Part shown: in pieces, positions 11,048-20,514 of the stretch
How positions within the stretch are numbered: position 1 is the stretch's first letter
How the letters are laid out: each line of letters opens with the position of its first letter
Source: JANLSE01 sp038214135
Lineage (GTDB): Bacteria > Chloroflexota > Chloroflexia > Chloroflexales > Roseiflexaceae
DNA: 64,000 nucleotides
Direction of reading: 5' to 3'
Assembly: GCA_038214135.1 (NCBI GenBank)
Contig: JBBQSD010000014.1
Span: 1 to 64,000 of the forward strand
Position numbers and translations under genes: made by a program
The notes under the pieces: generated by a model
What the model was told of the DNA's origin: nothing
The model's database searches: none
What the model saw: the letters and a program-made list of their open reading frames with translations, nothing else

Positions 11048-12814
11048 CTACCGTTGATATGTCGCCAGCACAAAACCTGCCTCAACGGCCTGCCCAACCT
11101 GTACCCGCACTTCGCCGAGTGTGCCAGCGTGCGGTGCACTGATCTCATTCTCCATTTTCATGGCCTCAACAACAAACAATACCTGGCCAGCGCTCACCAC
11201 TTGGCCCGGCTGTGCGATCACCGCCGAGATGGTGCCCTGTAACACGCTCACAACCCCATCGGTTGCAAGAGCCGCTGTTTTCTTGCGGCTCTGCGCCGAA
11301 CGAGCTATGCTACCATTGGCGTTGCGGGCTGCTGGCTCAACCGGCCCACCGACACCAAACACTTTCACATCGAACCGGCGGCCATTGACCTCGACTGTGA
11401 GCGCTCGCTCGGAAACTGGTTCTGCGCTAGCTTGTAGTAGTGGTTGATGATTGTGGGCGGCCAATCCGGCAAGCTGTTCCGTCAGGAAGCGCGGAATATA
11501 GTTGACGGTCGTTTCGCCGCGCTCGAATGCCGGGTGGGCCAGCGCAATCTGGTGGAACGGAATAGTTGTGATCGGGCCACTAATCCGATAATCGGCTAGG
11601 GCGCGGCGCATACGAGCGATTGCCTCGGATCGATTGGCACCCCAGGCGATGAGTTTGGCGATCAGTGAATCATAGTGCTGTGGGATGGCCCAACCAGGCC
11701 GCACGCCACTATCGACGCGAACGCCAAAGCCCTGCGGTTCGACATACTCGCCAATGGTGCCAAGAGCTGGCCGGAAATTCGCACCAGCATCCTCTGCATT
11801 GATCCGGCACTCGATTGCATGGCCACGCCATATTATGTCATGTTGTGTGAGCCAGAGCTGCTCACCACGGGCAATTCGGAGTTGGGCCTGTACCAGATCA
11901 ACGCCAGTGACCATTTCGGTGACGGTGTGTTCGACCTGGATGCGCGTGTTCATTTCCAGAAAGTAGAAGTTACCATTCTGAACCATGAACTCAAGCGTGC
12001 CAGCACTGACATAGCCAACCGCACGGGTCAGCGCAACAGCAGCAGCCCCCATTTCCGCGCGCAATTCCGCTGAAATAGCCGGAGATGGGCATTCTTCGAT
12101 CAGTTTCTGATGGCGGCGTTGGATCGAGCACTCACGTTCGCCAAGATGAATTGCATTGCCATGGGCATCGGCCAACACCTGAATCTCAATATGCCGTGGG
12201 TCGGTCAGGTATTTTTCGACATACACTTCCGGGTTACCAAAGCCAAGTTCAGCCTCGCGCCGAGCGCTTTCAAATGCCGCATGCGCCTCTGCCGGACTCG
12301 CCACCACCCGGAATCCGCGCCCGCCACCGCCCGCCACGGCCTTGATCGCAATCGGGAAGCCATACTCATGGCCAAGCGATAACACTTCTTCCGCCGATCC
12401 AACCGGGTGCATCGTTCCTGGCACAACTGGCACGCCAGCGTGTTCGGCCTCACGGCGCGCAGCAACCTTGCCGCCCATTCGTTCCATTGCCGCTGCGGGA
12501 GGCCCGATGAACACCAACCCGGCAGCAACACATGCCCGCACAAAAGCTGGATTCTCGGCCAGAAAGCCATAACCGGGATGAACTGCCCCAGCACCCGATT
12601 CGCGGGCAACTGCAATCAGGCTATCGATATTCAGGTAGCTGAGCGCCGCCGATGCAGGCCCAATCAGATAGGCAGCATCGGCATAGCGAACATGCGGCGC
12701 GTCACGGTCGGCCTCACTATACACCGCCACCGTCCGCAGGCCGAGTTCCTTGCAGGCCCGCATGACCCGCAGCGCAATCTCGCCACGATTGGCAACCAGC
12801 ACCGTTTCAAACAT
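11048..12814 (-). CDS. Biotin carboxylase-BCCP fusion of an acyl-CoA carboxylase
   Basis: This 588-residue alpha subunit starts with the biotin carboxylase domain (MFETVLVANRGEIALRVMRA), which has the Gly-rich ATP loop IKAVAGGGGRGF and the RIQVEHTVTE active-site region. A linker (about 450-510) leads to a biotinyl domain with the canonical EAMKMEN lysine near the C-terminus. It carboxylates its own biotin with ATP and bicarbonate. The carboxyltransferase subunit that would define acetyl-, propionyl- or methylcrotonyl-CoA as substrate is not in the window. ATG 12814 lies 4 nt after the stop of a small upstream gene, so the two are coupled. Confidence 0.92.
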   Translation of the reverse strand: MFETVLVANRGEIALRVMRACKELGLRTVAVYSEADRDAPHVRYADAAYLIGPASAALSYLNIDSLIAVARESGAGAVHPGYGFLAENPAFVRACVAAGLVFIGPPAAAMERMGGKVAARREAEHAGVPVVPGTMHPVGSAEEVLSLGHEYGFPIAIKAVAGGGGRGFRVVASPAEAHAAFESARREAELGFGNPEVYVEKYLTDPRHIEIQVLADAHGNAIHLGERECSIQRRHQKLIEECPSPAISAELRAEMGAAAVALTRAVGYVSAGTLEFMVQNGNFYFLEMNTRIQVEHTVTEMVTGVDLVQAQLRIARGEQLWLTQHDIIWRGHAIECRINAEDAGANFRPALGTIGEYVEPQGFGVRVDSGVRPGWAIPQHYDSLIAKLIAWGANRSEAIARMRRALADYRISGPITTIPFHQIALAHPAFERGETTVNYIPRFLTEQLAGLAAHNHQPLLQASAEPVSERALTVEVNGRRFDVKVFGVGGPVEPAARNANGSIARSAQSRKKTAALATDGVVSVLQGTISAVIAQPGQVVSAGQVLFVVEAMKMENEISAPHAGTLGEVRVQVGQAVEAGFVLATYQR

Positions 12815-12818
12815 GTAT

Positions 12819-13076
12819 TCACCACTCGTGAAAGGAGGCCAGAATTCCATTGCTCCAGCGTGCCGCCCGCCCGATACGATCCGCCGTGGACCAGGTAACA
12901 CGGCCTTTTGCGCCGGGCAACCCCTGGCCAGCCAGAGTGCCAGCAGCAGCCCACGCAGATTGCGCTGGCTCAGGTGCAGCAGAATGCGAGCCATCGGCGC
13001 GCAGCATAATCTCAAGCGCAGCCACAATCGCCGCAGCCGTCTGGTCGTCTATCGCTGTTTCGATTTTGATTTGCAT
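12819..13076 (-). CDS. Small protein coupled to the acyl-CoA carboxylase alpha subunit
   Basis: This 85-residue ORF starts MQIKIETAIDDQTAAAIVAA. It has an N-terminal helix rich in Ala and Ile, and a middle part SAWAAAGTLAGQGLPGAKG followed by RVTWSTADRIGRAARW. Only 4 nt separate its stop from the carboxylase ATG. Size, place and the Trp/Gly-containing tail recall the small accessory (epsilon-like) subunits of biotin-dependent carboxylases, but I cannot establish homology by eye. Its ATG lies 7 nt after a TATAAT box, so it looks leaderless and would head the operon. Confidence 0.65.
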   Translation of the reverse strand: MQIKIETAIDDQTAAAIVAALEIMLRADGSHSAAPEPAQSAWAAAGTLAGQGLPGAKGRVTWSTADRIGRAARWSNGILASFHEW

Positions 13077-13083
13077 GCTGGTT

Positions 13084-13089
13084 ATTATA
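13084..13089 (-). promoter_or_regulatory. -10 box of the carboxylase operon, probably leaderless
   Basis: On the minus strand TATAAT (13089-13084) is followed by exactly 7 nt and then ATG 13076. No Shine-Dalgarno is present. No good -35 is visible. Confidence 0.42.
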
Positions 13090-13323
13090 GCTGGAAACCA
13101 TGCTGCCGATGTGGAGCTTGACACGTTCAGGGCAGCAATTGATAATGAACCGAGTATTCAGGAGTCAGGAGTCAGAGGGCAGAATATTGACCCTGTGCCA
13201 AGAACCGAGAACTGAGAAAATGTGCGAACAACGCTCGAGCATCTTATCTGAAAGAATGTTGGTGGCGCTCGTGCGCTCGGCGAGTCCATTCACCAATCGT
13301 GCAATGGTAATGCCGCCGTATGC

Positions 13324-13332
13324 TGCTATGAT
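13324..13332 (+). promoter_or_regulatory. Extended -10 upstream of the 13393 gene
   Basis: TGC-TATGAT would start transcription near 13339, 54 nt before the ATG. The rest of the 13077-13392 gap holds heptamer repeats (about 13158-13175) and no gene. Confidence 0.35.
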
Positions 13333-13392
13333 AGGTGTTAAATAGAAGCCTCGGGTATGCTGTCACCCTGTCACCTGATAACGGAGAATAGC

Positions 13393-13746
13393 ATGAGTTT
13401 ATTAAACAAACGCATGTATGCCCTGATTGCGTTGGCTGCCGGTGCCATATTGGGGATCGCAACCCGCAATCGCACACCAGCCGATATCCGCCGCTTTGAG
13501 TATCATCCGACGCTTATTGAAGAGGCCTATGCGATAGCGACCGACCCATTGCAGATGGGGATGCTGGCTGGGTCCGTGGTTGGTGCAATTGGCCTGGCAC
13601 TGCTTCGGGCTGGAGATAGCGCTGCCCGCACATCCGGCCCGCCAACTGGGCTGCTGCTGACGGTCAATGATCCCGCGCTTGTGGAACGGGCAGCCAAATC
13701 TGCCGAACAGGCAATGGCGCAAATTGTAGAACCGAGCAAGAAATAA
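13393..13746 (+). CDS. Hypothetical membrane protein
   Basis: This 117-residue protein is not recognised. ATG 13393 follows CGGAGA. A first hydrophobic segment (YALIALAAGAILGIA) is followed by an Arg-rich polar stretch (RNRTPADIRRFEYHP), then a second segment (MGMLAGSVVGAIGLALL) and a polar tail ending EPSKK. This suggests two transmembrane helices with both termini in the cytoplasm. It has its own likely promoter and no clear functional neighbour. Confidence 0.65.
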   Translation: MSLLNKRMYALIALAAGAILGIATRNRTPADIRRFEYHPTLIEEAYAIATDPLQMGMLAGSVVGAIGLALLRAGDSAARTSGPPTGLLLTVNDPALVERAAKSAEQAMAQIVEPSKK

Positions 13747-13903
13747 CGCAGCGATACGGCAGGCCCAAATATTGTCCGCAGATTATGCAGATTATTGCCA
13801 CCAAATACGAACAGCGTCGACACATCAGCATCGTGGCAGGCCGAGTATCATCCACAGGGGGCAGGGAATTAACACAGCTCTAACGTGCAAAAGCACAAAA
13901 GCG

Positions 13904-13912
13904 TGCTATACT
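13904..13912 (+). promoter_or_regulatory. Extended -10 promoter of the zinc protease gene
   Basis: TGC-TATACT, identical to the clpC element, gives a start near 13919 and therefore a leader of about 110 nt before ATG 14028. Confidence 0.5.
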
Positions 13913-13926
13913 GAAAACGTGTATTC

Positions 13927-13996
13927 GGCAGTGATGGAACTGCCATCGTTGCACCTCTGGGAACTACCTCGTTACATTTCTGCCGTCCCAAAGGTG
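13927..13996 (+). promoter_or_regulatory. Structured 5' leader of the zinc protease gene
   Basis: Two hairpins can be drawn. GGCAGT (13927-13932) pairs with ACTGCC (13939-13944). CACCTCTGGGA (13952-13962) pairs with TCCCAAAGGTG (13986-13996) over 11 positions with one mismatch, around a 23-nt loop. No riboswitch class is recognised. The second stem ends about 20 nt before the GAGAGGA ribosome-binding site. Confidence 0.4.
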
Positions 13997-14027
13997 GCTC
14001 CGGTGGCTTGTACGAGAGGAAAAAACA

Positions 14028-14741
14028 ATGCCATTTCTATTCTTCAGCCCGATGTATCTTCTGTTCACCATCCCAGCAGTAGTGCTGGCGTTATATGCCC
14101 AATGGCGCGTTTCCTCGGCGTACAAGAAATATTCTGAGATCAGCAATGATCAACGGATGACTGGTGCTGATGTTGCTCGTGTGCTTATGCGCAATGAGGG
14201 CCTTGATCACGTACAGATTGAAGTTATTCCCGGCAATATGACCGACCACTACGATCCGCAGGGTAAGATCATGCGCCTATCCGAGGGTTCGGCGCGCTAT
14301 TCCTCGGTTGCCGCAATGGCGATTGTGGCCCACGAGCTTGGCCATGCTTCTCAGGATAAGAGCGGGTATGCCTGGCTGCAACTACGCTCAGGGATCGTCG
14401 GGATTGCGAATATTGGCTCACAACTCGGCACAATTGTCCTGTTCATTGGCATGGGAATTGCGTTCTTCTTCAATGGGAATCTTACCGTTGCCTGGATCGG
14501 CGTGTTGTTGATGAGTGCGGCAGTGGTGTTTAGCCTCGTTACACTACCGGTTGAGTTTGATGCAAGTTCCCGTGCGCGGCAGATGCTTGCTCGTGCTGGT
14601 ATGATGTCCACCCCAGAGTCGCAGGGTGTCTCGGCGGTACTCAATGCAGCAGCGCTAACATATGTTGCCGGTGCTGCACAGGCGATCATGCAACTGCTCT
14701 ACTGGGTAACGGTGCTCTCTGGAATGAGCCGACGTGACTAG
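14028..14741 (+). CDS. Membrane zinc metallopeptidase, YugP/DUF peptidase 2 family
   Basis: This 237-residue protein begins with a membrane helix (LYLLFTIPAVVLALYAQW). It has H102-E-L-G-H106 in IVAHELGHASQ followed by two further hydrophobic helices (about 125-175), then LPVEFDASSRARQML, which is typical of YugP-type neutral zinc metallopeptidases. The fold resembles HtpX-like enzymes acting on membrane proteins. The substrate is unknown. GAGAGGAAAAAACA precedes the ATG. A structured leader and an extended -10 promoter lie upstream, and a 44-residue membrane ORF follows at once. Confidence 0.88.
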   Translation: MPFLFFSPMYLLFTIPAVVLALYAQWRVSSAYKKYSEISNDQRMTGADVARVLMRNEGLDHVQIEVIPGNMTDHYDPQGKIMRLSEGSARYSSVAAMAIVAHELGHASQDKSGYAWLQLRSGIVGIANIGSQLGTIVLFIGMGIAFFFNGNLTVAWIGVLLMSAAVVFSLVTLPVEFDASSRARQMLARAGMMSTPESQGVSAVLNAAALTYVAGAAQAIMQLLYWVTVLSGMSRRD

Positions 14742-14751
14742 GAGATAGACC

Positions 14752-14886
14752 TTGAACGATGACACGCAGCGCAGGATCGTCTATGGTTTGTTAAGCCTGG
14801 TATTGGGCATTGTGGCGGCACAATTGGCCCAATATCTGACAGACAAAATTCTGGGGGCGGCACCCGAGGGAAGCAAACTGATCTAA
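14752..14886 (+). CDS. 44-residue single-helix membrane protein
   Basis: A TTG start at 14752 lies 6 nt after AGGAGA, which overlaps the protease stop. It gives LNDDTQRRIVYGLLSLVLGIVAAQ followed by LAQYLTDKILGAAPEG and a stop at 14886. One hydrophobic helix with charged flanks fits a small inner-membrane protein coupled to the protease. It might be a regulator or subunit; that is inference from position only. It is short and has a TTG start, so automated callers would often miss it. Confidence 0.55.
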   Translation: MNDDTQRRIVYGLLSLVLGIVAAQLAQYLTDKILGAAPEGSKLI

Positions 14887-14938
14887 AGAAGTCAGAAGTC
14901 AGAAGTCAGAATAGTGGTTGAGCATACTTGGCGGCACA

Positions 14939-15686
<748 letters not shown>

Positions 15687-15703
15687 ATGGCCTCCTGGAT
15701 GTA

Positions 15704-16141
15704 CTACGAGCGCTGAACCCCAACACCAATAACATATACCAGATGACCACCCAACCAACCACTCAGAACCACAAGTGCTGCGCCGATCCCCAAGCGAATC
15801 AGATAGCCACGCCGTGCCTGTGGATCGCTAAGTACCATGGCATTGCGGCGGCGGATCTGCCATGCCTGCCAGTACACAACAGCGAGCGCAATACCGCTTG
15901 CCGCATGGGCATTGATCCAGCCTAACGCATCTGGATGCGCTACAGGGCCAGTTAGATACCGAACAGCATCCCATATTCCGGCAGCAACCGCCGGAAGAAT
16001 GAACAAAAATCCCAACCACAAACAGTGGTAGGCCGCTACCTCAAGCGTTGGATCAGCACGACGTAGTGCCAGGATCGTCAACACCAGATTGCCGAGCAGA
16101 AGGCCAATCGGCAGATGAACAGTCAGTGGATGCAGCGGCAT
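15704..16141 (-). CDS. DUF2231 membrane protein
   Basis: This 145-residue protein has four hydrophobic helices and opens MPLHPLTVHLPIGLLLGN, the characteristic HP..VHfPiaL start of DUF2231. The conserved His residues and the four-helix layout suggest a heme- or quinone-related membrane domain, but no member's role is well established. It is first in an operon with the PlsC-like gene. Confidence 0.85.
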   Translation of the reverse strand: MPLHPLTVHLPIGLLLGNLVLTILALRRADPTLEVAAYHCLWLGFLFILPAVAAGIWDAVRYLTGPVAHPDALGWINAHAASGIALAVVYWQAWQIRRRNAMVLSDPQARRGYLIRLGIGAALVVLSGWLGGHLVYVIGVGVQRS

Positions 16142-16269
16142 TGGTTTATCTCATTTGAATAGGCTCTATTATACATGGTTTCATAGATTTACTCACAAGG
16201 CTTTCTTCGACATGCGGTCTGGTATCTATCTGTGGCAACCCGTATTCTCCAGTAAATCACGTAACTTTA

Positions 16270-16298
16270 TTGACATTTACGAATGCCTTGCGTATACT
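16270..16298 (+). promoter_or_regulatory. Near-consensus housekeeping promoter of the DUF1684 gene
   Basis: TTGACA (16270-16275), a 17-bp spacer and TATACT (16293-16298) form an almost perfect primary-sigma promoter. Transcription should start near 16305, giving a leader of about 85 nt. Confidence 0.78.
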
Positions 16299-16389
16299 TA
16301 TTTGACATGAATCGTGAATCGTTGATCATGGAAGCAGCTTACCATACGATCTGCGTGCCATTCTATAGAAATCAGAAGGAAAGCCACTC

Positions 16390-17220
16390 ATGACAATCAG
16401 CAGCATTGGGTATATCGCCGAGATCGAGGCCTGGCGCCGAGAAATCGAAGTCGCCCTCCGCAGGGATTGGGTCAGCCTGGCTGGCCGGTTTGAATTGGAA
16501 CCGGGGGAGAGTCGGATCGGGGCACACCCAACCAGTGAAATTGCATTGCCCATTGATTCCGCACCAGACAGTGTTGGCGTGATTACCCTTGTGGATGGCG
16601 AGGTCACACTGACACTTGCGTCCGATGTGGCCGTGTTTGTGAATAGCGCACCAACCGCGCAGGTTGTCCATTTACGTTCTGATGCTGCTGGCCCGCCCGA
16701 CATCGTTACGTTTGGGAGCCTGACCTTTTTTATCATTCGGCGAGGGCCACGCACGATCCTGCGCCTGCGCGATGCCAACAGCCCGGTGCTGCAGAAGTTC
16801 GGTGGGCGGCGCTGGTTTGCCGTTGATGAAACATACCTGGTTGATGCTGTGTTTACGCCATACAACCCACCGAAGCCCTTATCGATCACCAATATCCTTG
16901 GCGATACAAGTGGGCAGGGCAGCCCTGGTGCAGTGACATTCACCCTTGGCGATCAGCAATACCAACTCGATGCGACCGGCTGGCGTGATGGTGGCCTGGT
17001 TCTGCACTTCCATGATCAAACCAATGGCAAGCTGACCTATGGCGGTGGGCGGACTCTGGTGACAAGCGCTCCGGTGAGTGGCCTGGTGACACTGGATTTT
17101 AACCGCACATCGAACCTGCCGTGTGCTTTCACCGAGTTTGCGACCTGCCCACTGCCACCCCAGCAGAACCGGCTGCCTGTGCGGATCGAGGCTGGTGAGC
17201 AGCGCCCCGATCTGAAATAG
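16390..17220 (+). CDS. DUF1684 family protein
   Basis: This 276-residue soluble protein has a DUF1684 N-terminal part (FFIIRRGPRTILRLRDANSP, GGRRWFAVDETYLVDAVF) and the strongly conserved end LDFNRTSNLPCAFTEFATCPLPP followed by NRLPVRIEAGEQ. The Cys pair in PCAFTEFATCP is a family hallmark. No activity is established for the family. It is monocistronic, driven by a strong promoter and closed by a 16-bp-stem hairpin. Confidence 0.9.
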   Translation: MTISSIGYIAEIEAWRREIEVALRRDWVSLAGRFELEPGESRIGAHPTSEIALPIDSAPDSVGVITLVDGEVTLTLASDVAVFVNSAPTAQVVHLRSDAAGPPDIVTFGSLTFFIIRRGPRTILRLRDANSPVLQKFGGRRWFAVDETYLVDAVFTPYNPPKPLSITNILGDTSGQGSPGAVTFTLGDQQYQLDATGWRDGGLVLHFHDQTNGKLTYGGGRTLVTSAPVSGLVTLDFNRTSNLPCAFTEFATCPLPPQQNRLPVRIEAGEQRPDLK

Positions 17221-17243
17221 TGCGCAATGCCAATACGGAGGCG

Positions 17244-17279
17244 GGCCGTAGAGACGCAAGATTTTGCGTCTCTACGGCC
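17244..17279. terminator. Perfect 16-bp stem hairpin
   Basis: GGCCGTAGAGACGCAA (17244-17259), loop GATT, then TTGCGTCTCTACGGCC (17264-17279). It lies between convergent genes. A second structure rich in CCCTCACCCC/GGGGTGAGGG follows at 17291-17342. No T-run is adjacent, so termination is inferred from position and stem strength. Confidence 0.6.
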
Positions 17280-17344
17280 TATGCTGATTTCCCTCACCCC
17301 TCACCCACAGGTGGGGAGGGGCAGCGCAGCAGGGGTGAGGGCTA

Positions 17345-18541
17345 CTAGGATGCCTGTTCCTCGATCATACCATCAACCCGCTCCATGTTTTCGTTTGTAT
17401 TGTTGCTGATCTGGTGCTGATCAATAGCCGATGCTGTAGGAATGGCGATCCAACGCAGACGCAGCCCTTGTGATGTCTTCCACCAGCGCATCTCCAGGAC
17501 GTGCGCGAGTGTGTGAACTGACCGTTTATGTCCATTTCTGCGGTGTCGCTCATCGCTCAGTGATGTATGTATCGTATTGAATACTGGCTGTTCAATACTA
17601 CCAATACCACGTCCATTGCGATCCAACGTGCGCGTATTCCGCGGGAAAACCAGTGTGCGGCGCAGAAACTGGGCAACCCGCTGGCTATAGATTTGTGGAT
17701 TGGCGCTATAGGTGCCAAGATGGCTTGTGCTTGTGGAGATCCACAGATCGGCCTCACCGGCGAGTGCCAGCGATTGGGCGTGATCCACGGGCACCAGCCG
17801 ATCTCCGCTGGCGTGGATGATCATCACTGGCCGACGGCCAATGCCACGCAGCAGATCGGCTGGGCGCAGCCGCGCCAGATTCTCCCCCGTCAATAGCCCT
17901 CCAAGCAGCAATGTACCAGGGAAGAAGAACAGCGGGAGCTTACTGAAGCGCTGAAAGTGGATTCGCATCATTGCCAGAAAATCGGCGCAGGCACTATCAA
18001 CGACAAGTGCGCCGATGGCTGGCTCTTCGCGTGCTGCGCCAATCCCGGCCACACCGCCCATCGAGAGGCCAATCACGCCAATCATGCCAGGAGCATAGCC
18101 ACGCGCCAGCAGCCAATCCACAGCTCCCAGCACATCGCGCCGCTCACGGATACCATAGGTCATGCGAGCTGCAGCGCTCTCACCATGCCCACGTAGGTCG
18201 ATCATCAACACGCTGAAGCCATGAGCAACAAGCTGCTCAACCAGCTCGCGTGAACTGACGATGAACTCCCGACCTCGACGCCCATTCACGCCATGGGCAA
18301 TGATCACCGCACGTGTGGCTCCTAGTGCGGGCATGTGCCAGGCAGCAATAGTGAGCGCCTCGCCCCGCGCTCGAATGCGAATATCCTCATACTCAATACC
18401 ACCCTCCTGGCGCGGATCAAACAATGGCCGCCTTCGGCGCGATTGCGTAAGACGATGTGCTGCAACTCCAACGATGGCGATATAGCCAACCAGCACTGCC
18501 ACCACTGCCACAATGCTGGCGATAAGTAACCACCCAAACAT
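17345..18541 (-). CDS. Alpha/beta hydrolase with N-terminal membrane anchor
   Basis: This 398-residue protein starts with a transmembrane helix (LLIASIVAVVAVLVGYIAIVG). A serine hydrolase domain follows, with AHGVNGRRG, the nucleophile elbow GLSMGG, an acid in IIHASGDRLVPVDHA and a late His in STSTSHLGTY. The order fits the Ser-Asp-His triad. After about residue 305 comes an extra ~90-residue basic tail with no recognisable domain. ATG 18541 follows AAGGAG by 10 nt. It may act on lipids or peptides at the membrane; the substrate is not readable. Confidence 0.85.
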   Translation of the reverse strand: MFGWLLIASIVAVVAVLVGYIAIVGVAAHRLTQSRRRRPLFDPRQEGGIEYEDIRIRARGEALTIAAWHMPALGATRAVIIAHGVNGRRGREFIVSSRELVEQLVAHGFSVLMIDLRGHGESAAARMTYGIRERRDVLGAVDWLLARGYAPGMIGVIGLSMGGVAGIGAAREEPAIGALVVDSACADFLAMMRIHFQRFSKLPLFFFPGTLLLGGLLTGENLARLRPADLLRGIGRRPVMIIHASGDRLVPVDHAQSLALAGEADLWISTSTSHLGTYSANPQIYSQRVAQFLRRTLVFPRNTRTLDRNGRGIGSIEQPVFNTIHTSLSDERHRRNGHKRSVHTLAHVLEMRWWKTSQGLRLRWIAIPTASAIDQHQISNNTNENMERVDGMIEEQAS

Positions 18542-18678
18542 AGATACCGCTCCTTGTTGTTCCTGTTTGCCAACTTCACGCAAACAACTGAGCAAGGATA
18601 CGGTACCACTCTCTACAGACTATCAATTCAGCCTCAAGACTCAGGCAAATTATGCCAATATTGGGTAGGATCTGAGCA

Positions 18679-20514
18679 ATGACACTGCTTGTAGAAAAAA
18701 CGCTCAACGTGGCCGCCACAGCACGGCTCATGATCGATGTGCTTGGTCCTGTGCGAATCGCCTGGGATGATCTGTCACTGAGCTTTGCGTACGAGAAGGT
18801 ACAGGCGCTGCTTGTGTACCTGGCAATCGAGGCAGATCGCCCACATCGCCGCACAGCACTGGCCGATCTCTTCTGGCCCGATCAGGATTCAACCGCCGCA
18901 CGCCATAATCTGAGCCAGGCGCTGTTCAATCTGCGCCGCGCCGTTCCCGATCAACTCGATACCCCACTGCTGCTGACAACCCGTGATACGGTGCGCCTCA
19001 ACCCAGCATACACTATTCGGGTTGATGTTGTGGCATTTCGCAATCTCGCAGCCAGCACAAGTAGCAATACGGCACGGCTTGAACAGGCTATTGCACTCTA
19101 CTGCGGAGAATTTCTGGAGGCGTTCAGCATCAGCGATAGCGCTGGTTTTGATGAATGGGTGCAGATCAACCGTGAACAACTGCGAACGCAGGCCTGTGAT
19201 GTACTGCGGCGGCTGACCGACCCGCAGACTGGGCTGGGCGATAGTGCGCGTGTGTGCGACCATGCTCGCCGCTGGGTGATGCTCGACCCACTCGATGAAG
19301 CGGCACATCGTCGGCTTATTCGCGCCTTCGCGAATAGCGGCCAGCGCACCCAAGCGCTTGTGCAATTCGAGCATTGTTGCCGTGTGCTACGTGCCGAATT
19401 GGGTATCGAACCAGAACCAGCAACCATTGCACTCTATGAAGACGTGAAGCGCCAGATCCCTTCCACAGTACTTACGCAGGCACGCCCACTGCGTGCGGCC
19501 TTGCCACAACCAACAACCCGATTGATCGGTCGTGATGCTGATCTGGCGGCGCTTGCCATACTTCTGGCCGATTCAACCAGCCGATTGATCACAATTACCG
19601 GGCCGGGTGGCGTTGGCAAGACCCGCCTGGCGCTTGCTGCGGCGGCGGCGAGCGCCTTCGCAGATGCCGATTGCGTCTGTTGTGTGCAGCTTGCCATGGT
19701 GCGCGAGCCAGCCCTTGTGTTGGCTGCCCTTACCCAGGCACTTGATGTTCCGCAGAATAGTGCGCGGCCACTGGATGAACTGGTGTATGTTGTACTCGCC
19801 CGCCAGCATATGCTGTTGCTGCTTGATAATTGTGAACATCTGCTGCCCGATCTGGCGAGCTTTGTCGCAGAACTCCTGGCCGAAGCGCCACACCTCACCA
19901 TCCTTGCAACAAGCCGAGTGGCGCTACACATCTCACACGAGCGCCGCTACCAACTCAGGCCACTGAGTGTGCCGGATGCACATCAGACCGATACGAACCC
20001 TGGCTCATCAGCCGTGGCGCTGTTTATCGAACGGGCACAGGCAGTGCGGCCAACAATTGCACTTGATATTGCGGCAATTGCTGCGATCTGCCGCCGATTG
20101 GATGGGCTGCCATTGGCGATTGAACTCGCTGCCACACGCCTACGGTTGCTCAGTTTGGATGATCTGCTGGCACGGCTAGAACAACCGCTGCCGCTGCTCA
20201 ATGGCGGCCCGCGTGATCTGCCGGAGCGCCAGCAGACCCTGCATGCGACAATCGATTGGAGCTACCAACTCCTCGATCCAGACCAACAGGCACTCATGCG
20301 GCGGCTGGCTGTCTTTGCTGGTGGGTGGACGGTTACCGCCGCTGAACTCGTCTGTGCCGATCCATCTGAGCAAGAACCGCAGATACGTGTTCTGGATGGA
20401 CTGACCACGCTGTTTGATGCTAGCCTGATCAGCGAATCGGCGAATAGCGCTGCCAGCCTGACCAGGGAGGACCGTCATCGCCGGAACCTGGAGCGTGGCA
20501 TACTGTGCGGCTGA
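18679..20514 (+). CDS. BTAD/NB-ARC (SARP/AfsR-like) regulator, 3'-truncated
   Basis: This 611-residue protein has an OmpR-type winged helix (about 17-105), a bacterial transcriptional activation domain (about 110-258, HARRWVMLDPLDEAAHRRLIRAF) and an NB-ARC ATPase with P-loop GPGGVGKT (308-315) and LLLLDNCEHLL as Walker B. Homologs go on into a long TPR region. Here homology stops near residue 590 (LFDASLISESA). The last ~20 residues come from the antisense strand of a subtilase remnant. It is therefore a truncated regulator left by a rearrangement and is perhaps non-functional. Confidence 0.82.
   Translation: MTLLVEKTLNVAATARLMIDVLGPVRIAWDDLSLSFAYEKVQALLVYLAIEADRPHRRTALADLFWPDQDSTAARHNLSQALFNLRRAVPDQLDTPLLLTTRDTVRLNPAYTIRVDVVAFRNLAASTSSNTARLEQAIALYCGEFLEAFSISDSAGFDEWVQINREQLRTQACDVLRRLTDPQTGLGDSARVCDHARRWVMLDPLDEAAHRRLIRAFANSGQRTQALVQFEHCCRVLRAELGIEPEPATIALYEDVKRQIPSTVLTQARPLRAALPQPTTRLIGRDADLAALAILLADSTSRLITITGPGGVGKTRLALAAAAASAFADADCVCCVQLAMVREPALVLAALTQALDVPQNSARPLDELVYVVLARQHMLLLLDNCEHLLPDLASFVAELLAEAPHLTILATSRVALHISHERRYQLRPLSVPDAHQTDTNPGSSAVALFIERAQAVRPTIALDIAAIAAICRRLDGLPLAIELAATRLRLLSLDDLLARLEQPLPLLNGGPRDLPERQQTLHATIDWSYQLLDPDQQALMRRLAVFAGGWTVTAAELVCADPSEQEPQIRVLDGLTTLFDASLISESANSAASLTREDRHRRNLERGILCG

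Noticed and set aside
20176..20450. Continuation of the 309-codon minus-strand frame beyond the S8 remnant
   Set aside because: Below about 20450 the minus frame is only the shadow of the BTAD/NB-ARC regulator and has no protease similarity.
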